A DNA stretch of 64,000 nucleotides from positions 186,001-250,000 of the forward strand of contig NZ_JAUASX010000001.1 in NCBI RefSeq assembly GCF_030345715.1. Reading direction: 5' to 3'. The position numbers and the translations under genes are program-made. This DNA is from Solimonas sp. SE-A11 (GTDB lineage: Bacteria; Pseudomonadota; Gammaproteobacteria; Nevskiales; Nevskiaceae). Positions 39,570-51,092 of this stretch are shown piece after piece (the stretch's first letter is position 1; every line of letters begins with the position of its first letter). A model generated the notes under the pieces. It made no database searches. It was not told where the DNA came from and was given only the letters and a program-made list of their open reading frames with translations.

Positions 39570-40994
39570 ATGACCAAGCGCAAGATCTTCGTTCTCGACA
39601 CCAACGTGCTGATGCACGACCCGACCAGCCTGTTCCGCTTCGAGGAGCATGACCTGTTCATACCCATGGTGGTCCTGGAGGAGCTGGACGGACTCAAGAA
39701 AGGTACAACGGAAACCGCGCGCAGCGCCCGCCAGGTCAGCCGCATGCTCGACGACCTGGTGGCCGGCAAGAACCACGCGCAGATCGAAAAGGGCATACCG
39801 GTTCCCAGCGCGCTGTCGAGGAAGAACGGCAGTGGCGGCCGCCACAACCAGCCGGCCACCGGCAAACTGTTCTTCCAGACCCAGCCCACCGATGCCGCGT
39901 TGCCGGGCATCCTGCCGGGCAATAAGCCCGACAACAGCATCCTGCTGAGCGCGCTGGCGGTGCAGAACCAGAACACCGCCCGCCAGGTCACCCTGGTATC
40001 CAAGGACATCAACCTGCGCATCAAGGCGGCGATCGTCGGCGTGCACACCGAGGATTACCACAACGACCAGGTTCTGGACGACACCGACCTGCTCTACAGC
40101 GGCTATGTCGAGCTGCCGGCCGACTTCTGGGCTTCGCACGGCGACAAGATGGAAAGCTGGCAGGACGCGGTCGGCCGCGCCTGCTACCGCATCAAGGGCC
40201 CGCTGGTGACCAAGTGGCACGTCAACCAGTTCCTGTTCCTTCCGGACGGCGCGGAAAAGGGCCTGGAGCTGATGGTGCAGAAGATCGAAGGCAACGTCGC
40301 CGAGCTGCGCGTGGTGCGCGACTACCGCAGCGGCAAGTCCAGCGTCTGGGGGATCCACGCCAAGAACCGCGAGCAGAACTTCGCGCTCAACCTGCTGCTG
40401 GACCCGGACATCGACTTCGTCACCGTGCTCGGCACCGCCGGCACCGGCAAGACCCTGCTGACCCTGGCCGCGGGCCTGGCGCAGGTGCTGGACGAGCCGC
40501 GCTACCGCGAGATCATCATGACCCGCGTCACCGTGCCCCTGGGCGAGGACATCGGCTTCCTGCCGGGCACCGAAGAAGAAAAGATGACGCCCTGGATGGG
40601 GGCCATCATGGACAACCTCGAGGTGCTGACCCAGAACAGCAATGCCGGGGACTGGGAGCGCGCCGCCACCAACGATCTGCTGAGCAAGCGCATCAAGATC
40701 CGCTCGCTCAACTTCATGCGTGGCCGCACCTTCCTCAACCGCCTGGTGATCATCGACGAGGCGCAGAATCTCACCGCCAAGCAGATGAAGACGCTGATCA
40801 CGCGCTGTGGCCCGGGCTCCAAGATGATCTGCCTGGGCAACCTCGCGCAGATCGACACGCCGTACCTCAGCGAGACCACCTCGGGCCTCACCTACGTCGT
40901 CGATCGCTTCCAGGGCTGGCCTCATGGCGGGCACGTGACGCTGGCGCGCGGCGAGCGCTCGCGACTCGCGGCCCACGCCTCGGATATCCTGTAG
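39570..40994 (+). CDS. PIN domain-containing PhoH family ATPase
   Basis: This 474-residue PhoH2-type protein has an N-terminal PIN nuclease domain (FVLDTNVLMHDP at the start with acidic residues, and later KDINLRIKA). The C-terminal PhoH ATPase has Walker A GTAGTGKTLL (about 287-296), the MTRVTVPLGEDIGFLPGT segment, and Walker B VIIDEAQN. PhoH2 proteins are RNA-unwinding, RNA-cleaving ATPases. There is no clear SD before ATG 39570. It is monocistronic, with a small hypothetical gene 129 bp downstream. Confidence 0.95.
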   Translation: MTKRKIFVLDTNVLMHDPTSLFRFEEHDLFIPMVVLEELDGLKKGTTETARSARQVSRMLDDLVAGKNHAQIEKGIPVPSALSRKNGSGGRHNQPATGKLFFQTQPTDAALPGILPGNKPDNSILLSALAVQNQNTARQVTLVSKDINLRIKAAIVGVHTEDYHNDQVLDDTDLLYSGYVELPADFWASHGDKMESWQDAVGRACYRIKGPLVTKWHVNQFLFLPDGAEKGLELMVQKIEGNVAELRVVRDYRSGKSSVWGIHAKNREQNFALNLLLDPDIDFVTVLGTAGTGKTLLTLAAGLAQVLDEPRYREIIMTRVTVPLGEDIGFLPGTEEEKMTPWMGAIMDNLEVLTQNSNAGDWERAATNDLLSKRIKIRSLNFMRGRTFLNRLVIIDEAQNLTAKQMKTLITRCGPGSKMICLGNLAQIDTPYLSETTSGLTYVVDRFQGWPHGGHVTLARGERSRLAAHASDIL

Positions 40995-41123
40995 CCCAGG
41001 AACTTGGCGTCAGCCAAGCGCGTCATACGGAGAACGCTGGTCCCCAGCCATGAGCATTCAGGGCCGGGGACCGGTGTCGGACGCAATGACGCACATAAGA
41101 AAACCAGCACAACAGGAGATGCC

Positions 41124-41447
41124 ATGCTGGGCAAAATGAAAGCCGGCGCCGTGAGCCTGGCGCTCAAGGCCTTCATCGGCGACCGCTTCGGCGAATACGG
41201 CGAGATCGAAGAGCTCAAGGTGGATCTCGATGCGGCACGGCTAACGCTGCGTGCCCTGCTGCGCGGCGAGCGACAGTCGGTAACGGTGTCGGTGGAGCAC
41301 TACGAGCTGCAGCAGGAGGGCGCGGACGTCTATATCGTGCTGCGCGGATTCTCCAGCTCGCGTGAGTGGCTCACGCTGCTGCTGACCAAGCTGTTCCGCG
41401 ACAAGCGCTACAAGATCCCGGCGGCGGCGGCCAAGCTGTTGAAGTAG
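41124..41447 (+). CDS. Conserved small protein of unknown function
   Basis: This 107-residue protein starts after AACAGGAGATGCC, a good SD. The sequence suggests an N-terminal helix (MKAGAVSLALKAFIGDRF), two or three beta strands (IEELKVDLDAARLTLRALLRG, SVTVSVEHYELQQEG), and a C-terminal amphipathic helix with Lys/Ala. There is no signal peptide or membrane segment. I do not recognise a family. It sits alone between phoH and a TSUP permease. Confidence 0.75.
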   Translation: MLGKMKAGAVSLALKAFIGDRFGEYGEIEELKVDLDAARLTLRALLRGERQSVTVSVEHYELQQEGADVYIVLRGFSSSREWLTLLLTKLFRDKRYKIPAAAAKLLK

Positions 41448-41580
41448 CCCAACGCGGTTCGTCGGGCACCCTGCGTCCGGATCCCGAGAGCGGATGAACG
41501 GCCCGAAACGCGCCGCGCCACTGGAGTGATCCAGGGAAACCACCAATTGTTGGCGAGTCTCCCATTCGCCACACTGGGGC

Positions 41581-42372
41581 ATGTCCCTGCTGGAATATCT
41601 GCCCGACCTCACGCCGCAACTGCTGGCCCTCTGCGCCTTCGCCCTGCTCGCCGGCTTCATCGACTCGGTGGTGGGCGGTGGCGGCCTGATCCAGGTGCCG
41701 GCGCTGTTCGTGCTGATGCCCGGGTTGCCGCCCGCCACGCTGCTCGGCACCAACAAGCTCTGCAGCATCTGGGGCACCTCCGCCGCCGCCTGGCAGTACC
41801 TGCGCCGCGTGCCGGTGCAATGGCGCGCCACGCTGCCGGCCTGCGCTCTGGCCTTCGCCTGCTCGCTGCTCGGTGCCCGCGCCGTCACCATGACCCCGCC
41901 GGAGCAGTTGCGCCCGGTGGTGTTGGCCCTGCTGCTGGCGGTGCTGGCCTACACCCTGTGGAAGAAGGACCTGGGTGCCCTGCATGCGCCGCGGCTGGCG
42001 GGCCGGCGCGAGCTGGCCGCCGCATGCGCCCTGGGCGGCATCATCGGCTTCTACGACGGATTCTTCGGCCCTGGCACCGGCAGCTTCCTGATCTTCGCCT
42101 TCGTCGGGCTGTTCGGCTTCAGTTTCCTGGCCGCCTCGGCCTCGGCCAAGCTGGTCAACGTGGTGACCAATGGTGCCGCCGTGCTGTGGTTCGGCAGCAC
42201 CGGACACATCCTCTATGACGTGGCCCTCACCATGGCTGTGTTCAACGTGGCCGGTTCCGTGATCGGCGCCCGCATGGCGATCCGCCACGGCACCGGATTC
42301 GTTAGGACGCTATATATCGGCGTGGTCGGCGCGCTGATCCTCAAGTTCTGCTGGGACCTGCTGCGCGGTTAG
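41581..42372 (+). CDS. TSUP family (TauE/SafE-type) permease
   Basis: This 263-residue membrane protein has about eight hydrophobic segments and the two halves typical of the TauE/SafE family: AGFIDSVVGGGGLIQVPAL near residues 25-43 and GFYDGFFGPGTGSFL near 156-170. The family exports sulfite, sulfoacetate or organosulfur anions, or imports related anions. YfcA is the closest type by pattern. There is no operon partner: the next gene is atpI, 219 bp downstream. Confidence 0.92.
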   Translation: MSLLEYLPDLTPQLLALCAFALLAGFIDSVVGGGGLIQVPALFVLMPGLPPATLLGTNKLCSIWGTSAAAWQYLRRVPVQWRATLPACALAFACSLLGARAVTMTPPEQLRPVVLALLLAVLAYTLWKKDLGALHAPRLAGRRELAAACALGGIIGFYDGFFGPGTGSFLIFAFVGLFGFSFLAASASAKLVNVVTNGAAVLWFGSTGHILYDVALTMAVFNVAGSVIGARMAIRHGTGFVRTLYIGVVGALILKFCWDLLRG

Positions 42373-42515
42373 GGGGGGCGGGTAGGACAATCTGTCCAAG
42401 GGGCATCGCGCGCGCGCGCCGCTATGCTGTCGGCCATGGTGTCATCCGCTCATCATGAGCCTGCGTTAAACCTGCCGCCAGCCCGTTCCGTTGCCAGTGA
42501 ACGTCGCTTGCAAGG

Positions 42516-42545
42516 TTGCCCGGGGGTTCCCGCAGCCGTTATACT
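42516..42545 (+). promoter_or_regulatory. Candidate sigma-70 promoter of the atp operon
   Basis: TTGCCC (42516-42521), an 18-bp spacer and TATACT (42540-42545) precede atpI by 46 bp. It is the best hexamer pair in the gap between the TSUP permease and atpI. Confidence 0.6.
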
Positions 42546-42591
42546 CTCTGCGATTGATGCGGTGCATCATTTAATCTTAAGTCGGCCGACC

Positions 42592-42936
42592 ATGAAAGTC
42601 GCCACAAGAATTGCACTGTTCCAATTACTGATCGCGGTCGCCGGGGCTGTCCTGTGGGGTTATTTCCAGGGCTGGATGGCGGCGGCGGCAGGCTTCTGCG
42701 GCGGGTTGATCTGCGCCGTACTGACGTACTACACGGCAGTCAAGGCTTTGGGGGTGGAGACATCCGACCCCAGGGCCATGGTCACCAATTTATACCGCGC
42801 CGAGTCGCGCAAGTGGGTGCTGGCGATCGTCCTGTTCGGATTCGCCATCATCGTGTTCAAGGGCAGCCTGGCGCCCCTGGCCTCCACTTTCGCGGTCGGG
42901 CACATCGTCTACTGGTTTGCGTTGCTCTGGAAATAG
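42592..42936 (+). CDS. atpI: ATP synthase protein I
   Basis: This 114-residue inner-membrane protein has four hydrophobic segments and starts the ATP synthase operon. AtpI assists c-ring assembly and possibly Mg uptake. The family is variable, but size, membrane pattern (FQLLIAVAGAVLWGYFQGW; FAVGHIVYWFALLWK at the end) and position directly before atpB identify it. A longer in-frame start at 42424 overlaps the promoter and is unlikely. Confidence 0.9.
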   Translation: MKVATRIALFQLLIAVAGAVLWGYFQGWMAAAAGFCGGLICAVLTYYTAVKALGVETSDPRAMVTNLYRAESRKWVLAIVLFGFAIIVFKGSLAPLASTFAVGHIVYWFALLWK

Positions 42937-43737
<801 letters not shown>

Positions 43738-43748
43738 TTCGGTTTTAG

Positions 43749-44084
<336 letters not shown>

Positions 44085-44118
44085 GCATCGTTCTTCCCAC
44101 CTTGATCCGGAGCTAGCC

Positions 44119-44592
44119 ATGCAGGCGAGCATTCCCTCCATCGTCGGCCAGATGATCGTGTTCATCGCGTTCGTCCTGTTCACGATGAAGTACGTGTGGC
44201 CGCCGATCACGGCGGCGATGGAAGCCCGTCGCCAGCGCATCGCCGACGGCCTCGCGGCCGCCGAGCGCGGCGCCAAGGCGCTGCAGGACGCTTCTTCCAA
44301 GAGCGACCAGGCGCTGGCCGAGGCCCGCACCCAGGCCCAGGACATCCTGAGCGCCGCCAACAAGCAGGCTACGCAGATCGTGGAGCAGGCCAAGGGCACC
44401 GCGCAGACCGAGGCCGACCGCATCGTGGCCAAGGCCCAGGACGACGTCAGCCGTGAAGTGGCCCGTGCCCGCGAAGAGCTGCGCAAGCAGGTCGGCGAGC
44501 TGGCCGTCATCGGTGCCTCGAAGATCCTGAAGCGCGAGATCGACGCCAAGGCTCATGCCGACGTGCTGAGCGACCTGGCGGCTCGCGTCTAA
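44119..44592 (+). CDS. atpF: ATP synthase F0 subunit b
   Basis: This 157-residue subunit b has one N-terminal membrane helix (about 8-26) and a long Ala/Glu/Lys-rich coiled-coil helix (about 30-157) that forms the peripheral stalk. SD GGAG precedes the ATG. The C-terminus [11 protein letters not shown] is the usual delta-binding end. Confidence 0.98.
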   Translation: MQASIPSIVGQMIVFIAFVLFTMKYVWPPITAAMEARRQRIADGLAAAERGAKALQDASSKSDQALAEARTQAQDILSAANKQATQIVEQAKGTAQTEADRIVAKAQDDVSREVARAREELRKQVGELAVIGASKILKREIDAKAHADVLSDLAARV

Positions 44593-44601
44593 GGAACTCC
44601 C

Positions 44602-45138
44602 ATGGCGGACATCACTACCCTGGCCCGTCCCTACGCCAAAGCGGTCTTCGAGCTGGCCCGCGACAGCGGCAAGTTCGCCGACTGGAGCGGCGTGCTCAAG
44701 ACGATCGCCGACGCCGTTACCGCGCCGCAGGTGGCGCCGCTGCTGAGCCACCCGGCGCTGACCCGCGCCGACCTCGCCGCCGCGCTCACCCAGACCCTGG
44801 CCTCCAAGCTGGGCGCCGAGGGTACCGCACTGCTCAAGCTGCTCGTCGAGAACGGCCGCCTGGTGGCTGCCGCCTCGATCGCGCAGCAGTACGAGCAGCT
44901 GCGCGCCGAGGCCGAAGCCCGCGCTGACGTTGAGATCACCACCGCCGTGCCGGTGGTCGATTCGCAGCAGCAGCAGCTGGCCGGTGCGGTCAAGAAGCGT
45001 CTGGGTCGTGAGGTCGTGATTGCCTGGGGCGTTGACGAGAGCCTGATTGCCGGTGCCGTGATCCGTGCCGGCGACCTGGTGATCGATGGCTCCGTCAAGA
45101 GCGAACTGGAACGGCTGGAAACCGCGCTCGCGCGGTGA
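44602..45138 (+). CDS. atpH: ATP synthase F1 subunit delta
   Basis: This 178-residue subunit delta joins F1 to the b stalk. The N-terminal LARPYAKAVFELARD helix bundle and the C-terminal signature (LGREVVIAWGVDESLIAGAV, then DGSVKSELERL) are clear. AAGGAA lies before ATG 44602, nine bases after the atpF stop. Confidence 0.98.
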   Translation: MADITTLARPYAKAVFELARDSGKFADWSGVLKTIADAVTAPQVAPLLSHPALTRADLAAALTQTLASKLGAEGTALLKLLVENGRLVAAASIAQQYEQLRAEAEARADVEITTAVPVVDSQQQQLAGAVKKRLGREVVIAWGVDESLIAGAVIRAGDLVIDGSVKSELERLETALAR

Positions 45139-45215
45139 GTTGAAAGGTCCGCGAAGTGCGCGCAAGCGAGCTTCGCGTGTTTTGCGGACAACCTAATTGT
45201 TAACGAGACGAAGCA

Positions 45216-46754
45216 ATGCAGCTTAATCCTTCGGAAATCAGCGACCTGATCAAGGCGCGCATCAAGAACTTCGACGGTGCCGCCGAAGCGCGCAACACCG
45301 GCACGATCGTGTCGCTGCAGGACGGTATCGTCCGCGTGCACGGCCTGTCCGATGCGCTGCAGGGTGAAATGCTCGAGTTCCCGGGCAACACCTTCGGCCT
45401 GGCGCTGAACCTCGAGCGCGACTCCGTCGGCGCCGTGGTCCTGGGCGACTACAAGCACCTGGCGGAAGGCGACACGGTGAAGACCACCGGCCGCATCCTC
45501 GAAGTGCCGGTCGGCGAGGCCCTGCTGGGTCGCGTCGTCAACGCGCTCGGCCAGCCGATCGACGGCAAGGGCCCGATCAACGCGACCGAGAAGTCGCCGA
45601 TCGAGAAGGTTGCCCCGGGCGTCATCGCTCGCCAGTCGGTGAGCCAGCCGGTGCAGACCGGCTACAAGGCCGTCGACTCGATGGTTCCCATCGGCCGCGG
45701 CCAGCGTGAGCTGATCATCGGCGACCGCCAGACCGGCAAGACCGCGATGGCCATCGACGCCATCATCAACCAGAAGGGCACCGGCATTAAGTGCGTGTAC
45801 GTCGCGATCGGCCAGAAGGCCTCCTCGATCGCCAACGTCGTGCGCAAGCTGGAAGAGAACGGCGCCATGGGTCACACCATCGTCGTCGCCGCTTCGGCCT
45901 CCGAGTCCCCCGCGCTGCAGTTCATCGCGCCGTACTCCGGCTGCTCGATGGGCGAGTACTTCCGCGACAAGGGCGAAGATGCGCTGATCATCTATGACGA
46001 CCTGTCCAAGCAGGCCGTGGCCTATCGCCAGGTGTCGCTGCTGCTGAAGCGTCCCCCGGGCCGTGAAGCCTACCCCGGCGACGTGTTCTATCTACACAGC
46101 CGTCTCCTCGAGCGCGCCGCCCGCGTCAATGCCGACTACGTCGAGAAGATGACCAACGGCGCCGTCAAGGGCAAGACCGGCTCGCTCACCGCGCTGCCGA
46201 TCATCGAAACCCAGGCGGGTGACGTCTCGGCGTTCGTTCCGACCAACGTGATCTCGATCACCGACGGCCAGATCTTCCTCGAAACCGACCTGTTCAACGC
46301 CGGCATCCGCCCGGCCATGAATGCCGGTATCTCCGTGTCCCGCGTCGGCGGCGCCGCGCAGACCAAGGTCGTCAAGAAGCTGTCCGGTGGTATCCGTATC
46401 GCCCTGGCGCAGTACCGCGAACTCGCGGCCTTCGCCCAGTTCGCCTCGGACCTCGACGAAGCCACCCGCAAGCAGCTGGAGCGCGGCCAGCGCGTCACCG
46501 AACTGATGAAGCAGAAGCAGTACCTGCCTCTGTCGGTCGGCAACATGGCCGCCACCCTGTACGCGGTGGAAAAGGGCTACATCGACGCCGTCCCGGTCAG
46601 CAAGATCCTGGCCTGGGAAGCCGGCCTGCACCAGTTCCTCGGCAACAGCCAGCAGGAACTGCTGGGCAAGCTGAACACGGGTGACTGGAACGATGCGCTC
46701 GAAGCCGGCCTGAAGTCGGCGATGGACGCCTACGTCAAGCAGTCCGCCATCTAA
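45216..46754 (+). CDS. atpA: ATP synthase F1 subunit alpha
   Basis: This 512-residue subunit alpha has Walker [11 protein letters not shown] (about 169-178), a Walker B-type [16 protein letters not shown], and the [12 protein letters not shown] arginine-finger segment. It contributes the non-catalytic nucleotide sites of F1. The 77-bp gap after atpH has a small GC-rich dyad but no terminator. Confidence 0.99.
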   Translation: MQLNPSEISDLIKARIKNFDGAAEARNTGTIVSLQDGIVRVHGLSDALQGEMLEFPGNTFGLALNLERDSVGAVVLGDYKHLAEGDTVKTTGRILEVPVGEALLGRVVNALGQPIDGKGPINATEKSPIEKVAPGVIARQSVSQPVQTGYKAVDSMVPIGRGQRELIIGDRQTGKTAMAIDAIINQKGTGIKCVYVAIGQKASSIANVVRKLEENGAMGHTIVVAASASESPALQFIAPYSGCSMGEYFRDKGEDALIIYDDLSKQAVAYRQVSLLLKRPPGREAYPGDVFYLHSRLLERAARVNADYVEKMTNGAVKGKTGSLTALPIIETQAGDVSAFVPTNVISITDGQIFLETDLFNAGIRPAMNAGISVSRVGGAAQTKVVKKLSGGIRIALAQYRELAAFAQFASDLDEATRKQLERGQRVTELMKQKQYLPLSVGNMAATLYAVEKGYIDAVPVSKILAWEAGLHQFLGNSQQELLGKLNTGDWNDALEAGLKSAMDAYVKQSAI

Positions 46755-46774
46755 GTACCGACCAGGACAGCGCC

Positions 46775-47635
46775 GTGCCCGGCTCCAAAGAAATCCGCAC
46801 CAAGATCAAGAGCGTAAAGAATACGCAGAAGATCACGCGCGCGATGGAAAAGGTCGCCATGTCGAAAATGCGCAAGGCGCAGGATCGCATGGCCCAGGCC
46901 CGTCCGTACGCGGAGAAGATCCGCCGTACGCTGGGCCACATCGCGCAGGCCAATGCCGAGTACGTCCACCCGTTCATGGTGGAGCGTCCGGCCAAGCGCG
47001 TCGGTCTGATCATCATCACCTCCGACCGCGGCCTGGCCGGCGGCCTCAACGTCAACACCTTCCGCGTCGCGCTCAAGGCGCTGCGTGAATACAAGGACAA
47101 GAACGTTGATGTCGAGCTGGCCCTGATCGGCAACAAGGCGGTCGCGTACTTCAAGCGCCTGGGCGGCAACGTCACGGCCACGCAGACCCACCTCGGCGAC
47201 CGTCCTCACCTGGACCAGCTGCTGGGCGTGATCAAGGTGATGACTGACGCCTACCGCGAAGGCCGCATCGACCGCCTGCAGCTGGTGTCCAGCACCTTCG
47301 TCAACACCATGACCCAGCGTCCGCAGCTGCGCCAGCTGCTGCCGGTGGAGCCGGTGCAGGACGACAAGCTGCTGGCTCACTGGGACTACATCTACGAGCC
47401 CACCCCGGCGGGCCTGCTCGACTTCGTGCTGCAGCGCTACATCGAGTCGCAGGTCTACCAGGCCGTGATCGAGAATGCAGCCTGCGAGCAGTCGGCACGT
47501 ATGGTGGCGATGAAGTCGGCGACGGACAACGCCGGCAAGATCATCACCAACCTGCAGACGGTCTACAACAAGGCTCGTCAGGCTTCGATCACCAAAGAAA
47601 TTTCAGAAATCGTCGGCGGCGCCGCCGCGGTTTAA
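46775..47635 (+). CDS. atpG: ATP synthase F1 subunit gamma
   Basis: This 286-residue rotor subunit starts at GTG 46775 with AGGA upstream. The N-terminal helix ([20 protein letters not shown]) and the C-terminal helix ([20 protein letters not shown]) form the rotor coiled coil. It starts 20 bp after the atpA stop. Confidence 0.98.
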   Translation: MPGSKEIRTKIKSVKNTQKITRAMEKVAMSKMRKAQDRMAQARPYAEKIRRTLGHIAQANAEYVHPFMVERPAKRVGLIIITSDRGLAGGLNVNTFRVALKALREYKDKNVDVELALIGNKAVAYFKRLGGNVTATQTHLGDRPHLDQLLGVIKVMTDAYREGRIDRLQLVSSTFVNTMTQRPQLRQLLPVEPVQDDKLLAHWDYIYEPTPAGLLDFVLQRYIESQVYQAVIENAACEQSARMVAMKSATDNAGKIITNLQTVYNKARQASITKEISEIVGGAAAV

Positions 47636-49063
<1,428 letters not shown>

Positions 49064-49084
49064 GGCTTACCTAACGGAATCGTC

Positions 49085-49507
49085 ATGGCATCCATTCACG
49101 TAGACATCGTTTCCGCCGAAGGGCAGATCCATTCGGGCGAAGCCCAGATGGTGTTCGCCCCGGCCGAGATGGGCGAGGTCGGCATCGCGCCGCGCCACAC
49201 GCCGCTCCTGACCAAGCTGGTGCCGGGTGCGGTCCGCGTGAAGGCGATCGACGGCTCGGAGCAGTCCTTCTTCGTCGGCGGTGGCATTCTCGAGGTGCAG
49301 CCGCATCTCGTGACGGTGCTGGCCGACAGCGCCCTGCGCGCCAAGGACGCCGACGAGGCGGCCGCCCTGGCGGCCAAGCAGTCCGCTGAAGAGAAGCTCG
49401 CCGGCGCCAAGGGCGACATCGACCTGGCCAAGGCTCAAGCCGAACTGATCGAGGCCGCCGCCCGCCTGCAGTTCGTGCAGAAGCTGAAAAACCCTTCGCA
49501 CCGCTAA
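49085..49507 (+). CDS. atpC: ATP synthase F1 subunit epsilon
   Basis: This 140-residue subunit has an N-terminal beta sandwich (VDIVSAEGQIHSGEAQMVFA; GEVGIAPRHTPLL) and a C-terminal two-helix regulatory arm. It ends the operon, followed by a strong terminator 22 bp downstream. Confidence 0.98.
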   Translation: MASIHVDIVSAEGQIHSGEAQMVFAPAEMGEVGIAPRHTPLLTKLVPGAVRVKAIDGSEQSFFVGGGILEVQPHLVTVLADSALRAKDADEAAALAAKQSAEEKLAGAKGDIDLAKAQAELIEAAARLQFVQKLKNPSHR

Positions 49508-49529
49508 GACGGTGCCCGAAGTGCGAAAG

Positions 49530-49555
49530 AGCCCGCCGTTCGGCGGGCTTTTTCG
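49530..49555 (+). terminator. Intrinsic terminator of the atp operon
   Basis: The stem AGCCCGCCG/CGGCGGGCT with a TT loop is followed by TTTTCGTTT. It closes atpIBEFHAGDC, 22 bp after atpC. Confidence 0.92.
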
Positions 49556-49648
49556 TTTCGGAGCGCATTTCCGGCGAGGTAGGGGTCTCAACGGCGAGCC
49601 CCCGGGCTCATGTAAAATCACGGTTCGTTTCTTGCGGATATCAACGGC

Positions 49649-51022
49649 ATGCAAGATCTGTCGGTCATCGTGCTCGCAGCGGGCAAGGGCACGCGCATGA
49701 AGTCGCGCCTGCCCAAGGTATTGCAGCCCCTGGCGGGCCGTCCCTTGTTGGCACACGTCCTGGACGCCGCCTCGGCGCTCGGTGGCAAGGGCATCACGGT
49801 GGTCTACGGCCATGGCGGCGAGCAGGTCCGGGCCCACTTCCCGGCCGAGGGCCTAGGCTGGGTCGAGCAGGCGGAGCAGAAGGGCACCGGGCACGCCGTG
49901 CAGGTGGCGCTGCCGCAACTGCCGCCCGATGGGCGCACCCTGATCCTCTACGGCGACGTTCCCCTGATCCGTCCGCAGACACTGCAAGGCCTGATCGGGA
50001 AGGTCGTCGATGGCCGCAGTCTGTCCCTGCTGACACTGGAGATGGCCGACCCCACCGGCTATGGTCGCATCCTGCGCGATGCCAAGGGCGCTGTGCAGCG
50101 CATCGTCGAGCAGAAGGACGGTACGCCCGCGGAGCTCGCTGTGCGCGAGGTCAACACCGGCATCTTCTGCGTGCCCAATGCCTTGCTGCATGCCTGGCTG
50201 CCGAAGCTGCGCAACGACAACAAGCAGGGCGAGTATTACCTCACCGACATCATCGGCCTGGCCGCCGCGGAAGGCGTGGCGATCCACACCGTGCCGGCGC
50301 CGCAGGCCTGGGAGGTCGAGGGAGTCAACGACAAGCTGCAGCTCGCCGCCCTGGAGCGGCAGCACCAGCGCAACCAGGCCGAGGCGCTGATGCGCGCTGG
50401 CGTGACCCTGCTGGACCCAGCGCGCTTCGACCTGCGCGGTACGCTGGAGCATGGGCAGGACGTGGAGATCGACGTCAACGTCGTGATCGAGGGGCGCGTG
50501 CGCTTCGGCGATGGTGTCCGTATCGGGCCCAACGTACTGCTGCGCAATGCCGTGCTCGGCGACGGCGTCGTGGTGAAGGCCAACACCGTGATCGAGGACA
50601 GCGAAGTCGGTGCTGGCTCCGACCTGGGTCCGTTTGCGCGCTTGCGGCCCGATTCGGTGCTGGGCGAAAACGTCCACGTCGGCAACTTCGTGGAGCTGAA
50701 GAAGGCGCGCCTGGCCAAGGGCGCCAAGGTCGGGCACCTAGCCTACCTCGGCGATGCCGTGATCGGCGAGCGCGTGAATGTTTCGGCCGGCGTCATCACC
50801 TGCAACTACGACGGTGCCAACAAGCATGTCACCACCATCCAGGACGACGCCTTCATCGGTAGCGATACGCAGCTGGTGGCACCGGTGACGATCGAGCGTG
50901 GCGCCTATGTCGCGGCCGGCTCCACCATCACCAAGACCGCACCGGCGGGCGCGCTGACCATCTGCCGCGCGCGCGACCAGAAGAGCATCCCGGGCTGGAA
51001 GCGCCCGGTGAAGAAGAAGTAG
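49649..51022 (+). CDS. glmU: Bifunctional UDP-GlcNAc pyrophosphorylase / glucosamine-1-P acetyltransferase
   Basis: This 457-residue GlmU makes UDP-GlcNAc for peptidoglycan and LPS. The N-terminal uridyltransferase has LAAGKGTRMKSRLPKVL (9-25), KGTGHAVQ and YGDVPL. The C-terminal left-handed beta-helix acetyltransferase has hexapeptide repeats (VRIGPNVLLRNAVLGDGV) and the ITCNYDGANKH segment with catalytic His. It lies between the atp operon and glmS, a common gammaproteobacterial order. Confidence 0.98.
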   Translation: MQDLSVIVLAAGKGTRMKSRLPKVLQPLAGRPLLAHVLDAASALGGKGITVVYGHGGEQVRAHFPAEGLGWVEQAEQKGTGHAVQVALPQLPPDGRTLILYGDVPLIRPQTLQGLIGKVVDGRSLSLLTLEMADPTGYGRILRDAKGAVQRIVEQKDGTPAELAVREVNTGIFCVPNALLHAWLPKLRNDNKQGEYYLTDIIGLAAAEGVAIHTVPAPQAWEVEGVNDKLQLAALERQHQRNQAEALMRAGVTLLDPARFDLRGTLEHGQDVEIDVNVVIEGRVRFGDGVRIGPNVLLRNAVLGDGVVVKANTVIEDSEVGAGSDLGPFARLRPDSVLGENVHVGNFVELKKARLAKGAKVGHLAYLGDAVIGERVNVSAGVITCNYDGANKHVTTIQDDAFIGSDTQLVAPVTIERGAYVAAGSTITKTAPAGALTICRARDQKSIPGWKRPVKKK

Positions 51023-51092
51023 GCGCGAGCCGCGGGCCGGACGCCCGGGCAAGCTCAACCACGGCATTCGACAGAGTTTTCAAGGATTCTCC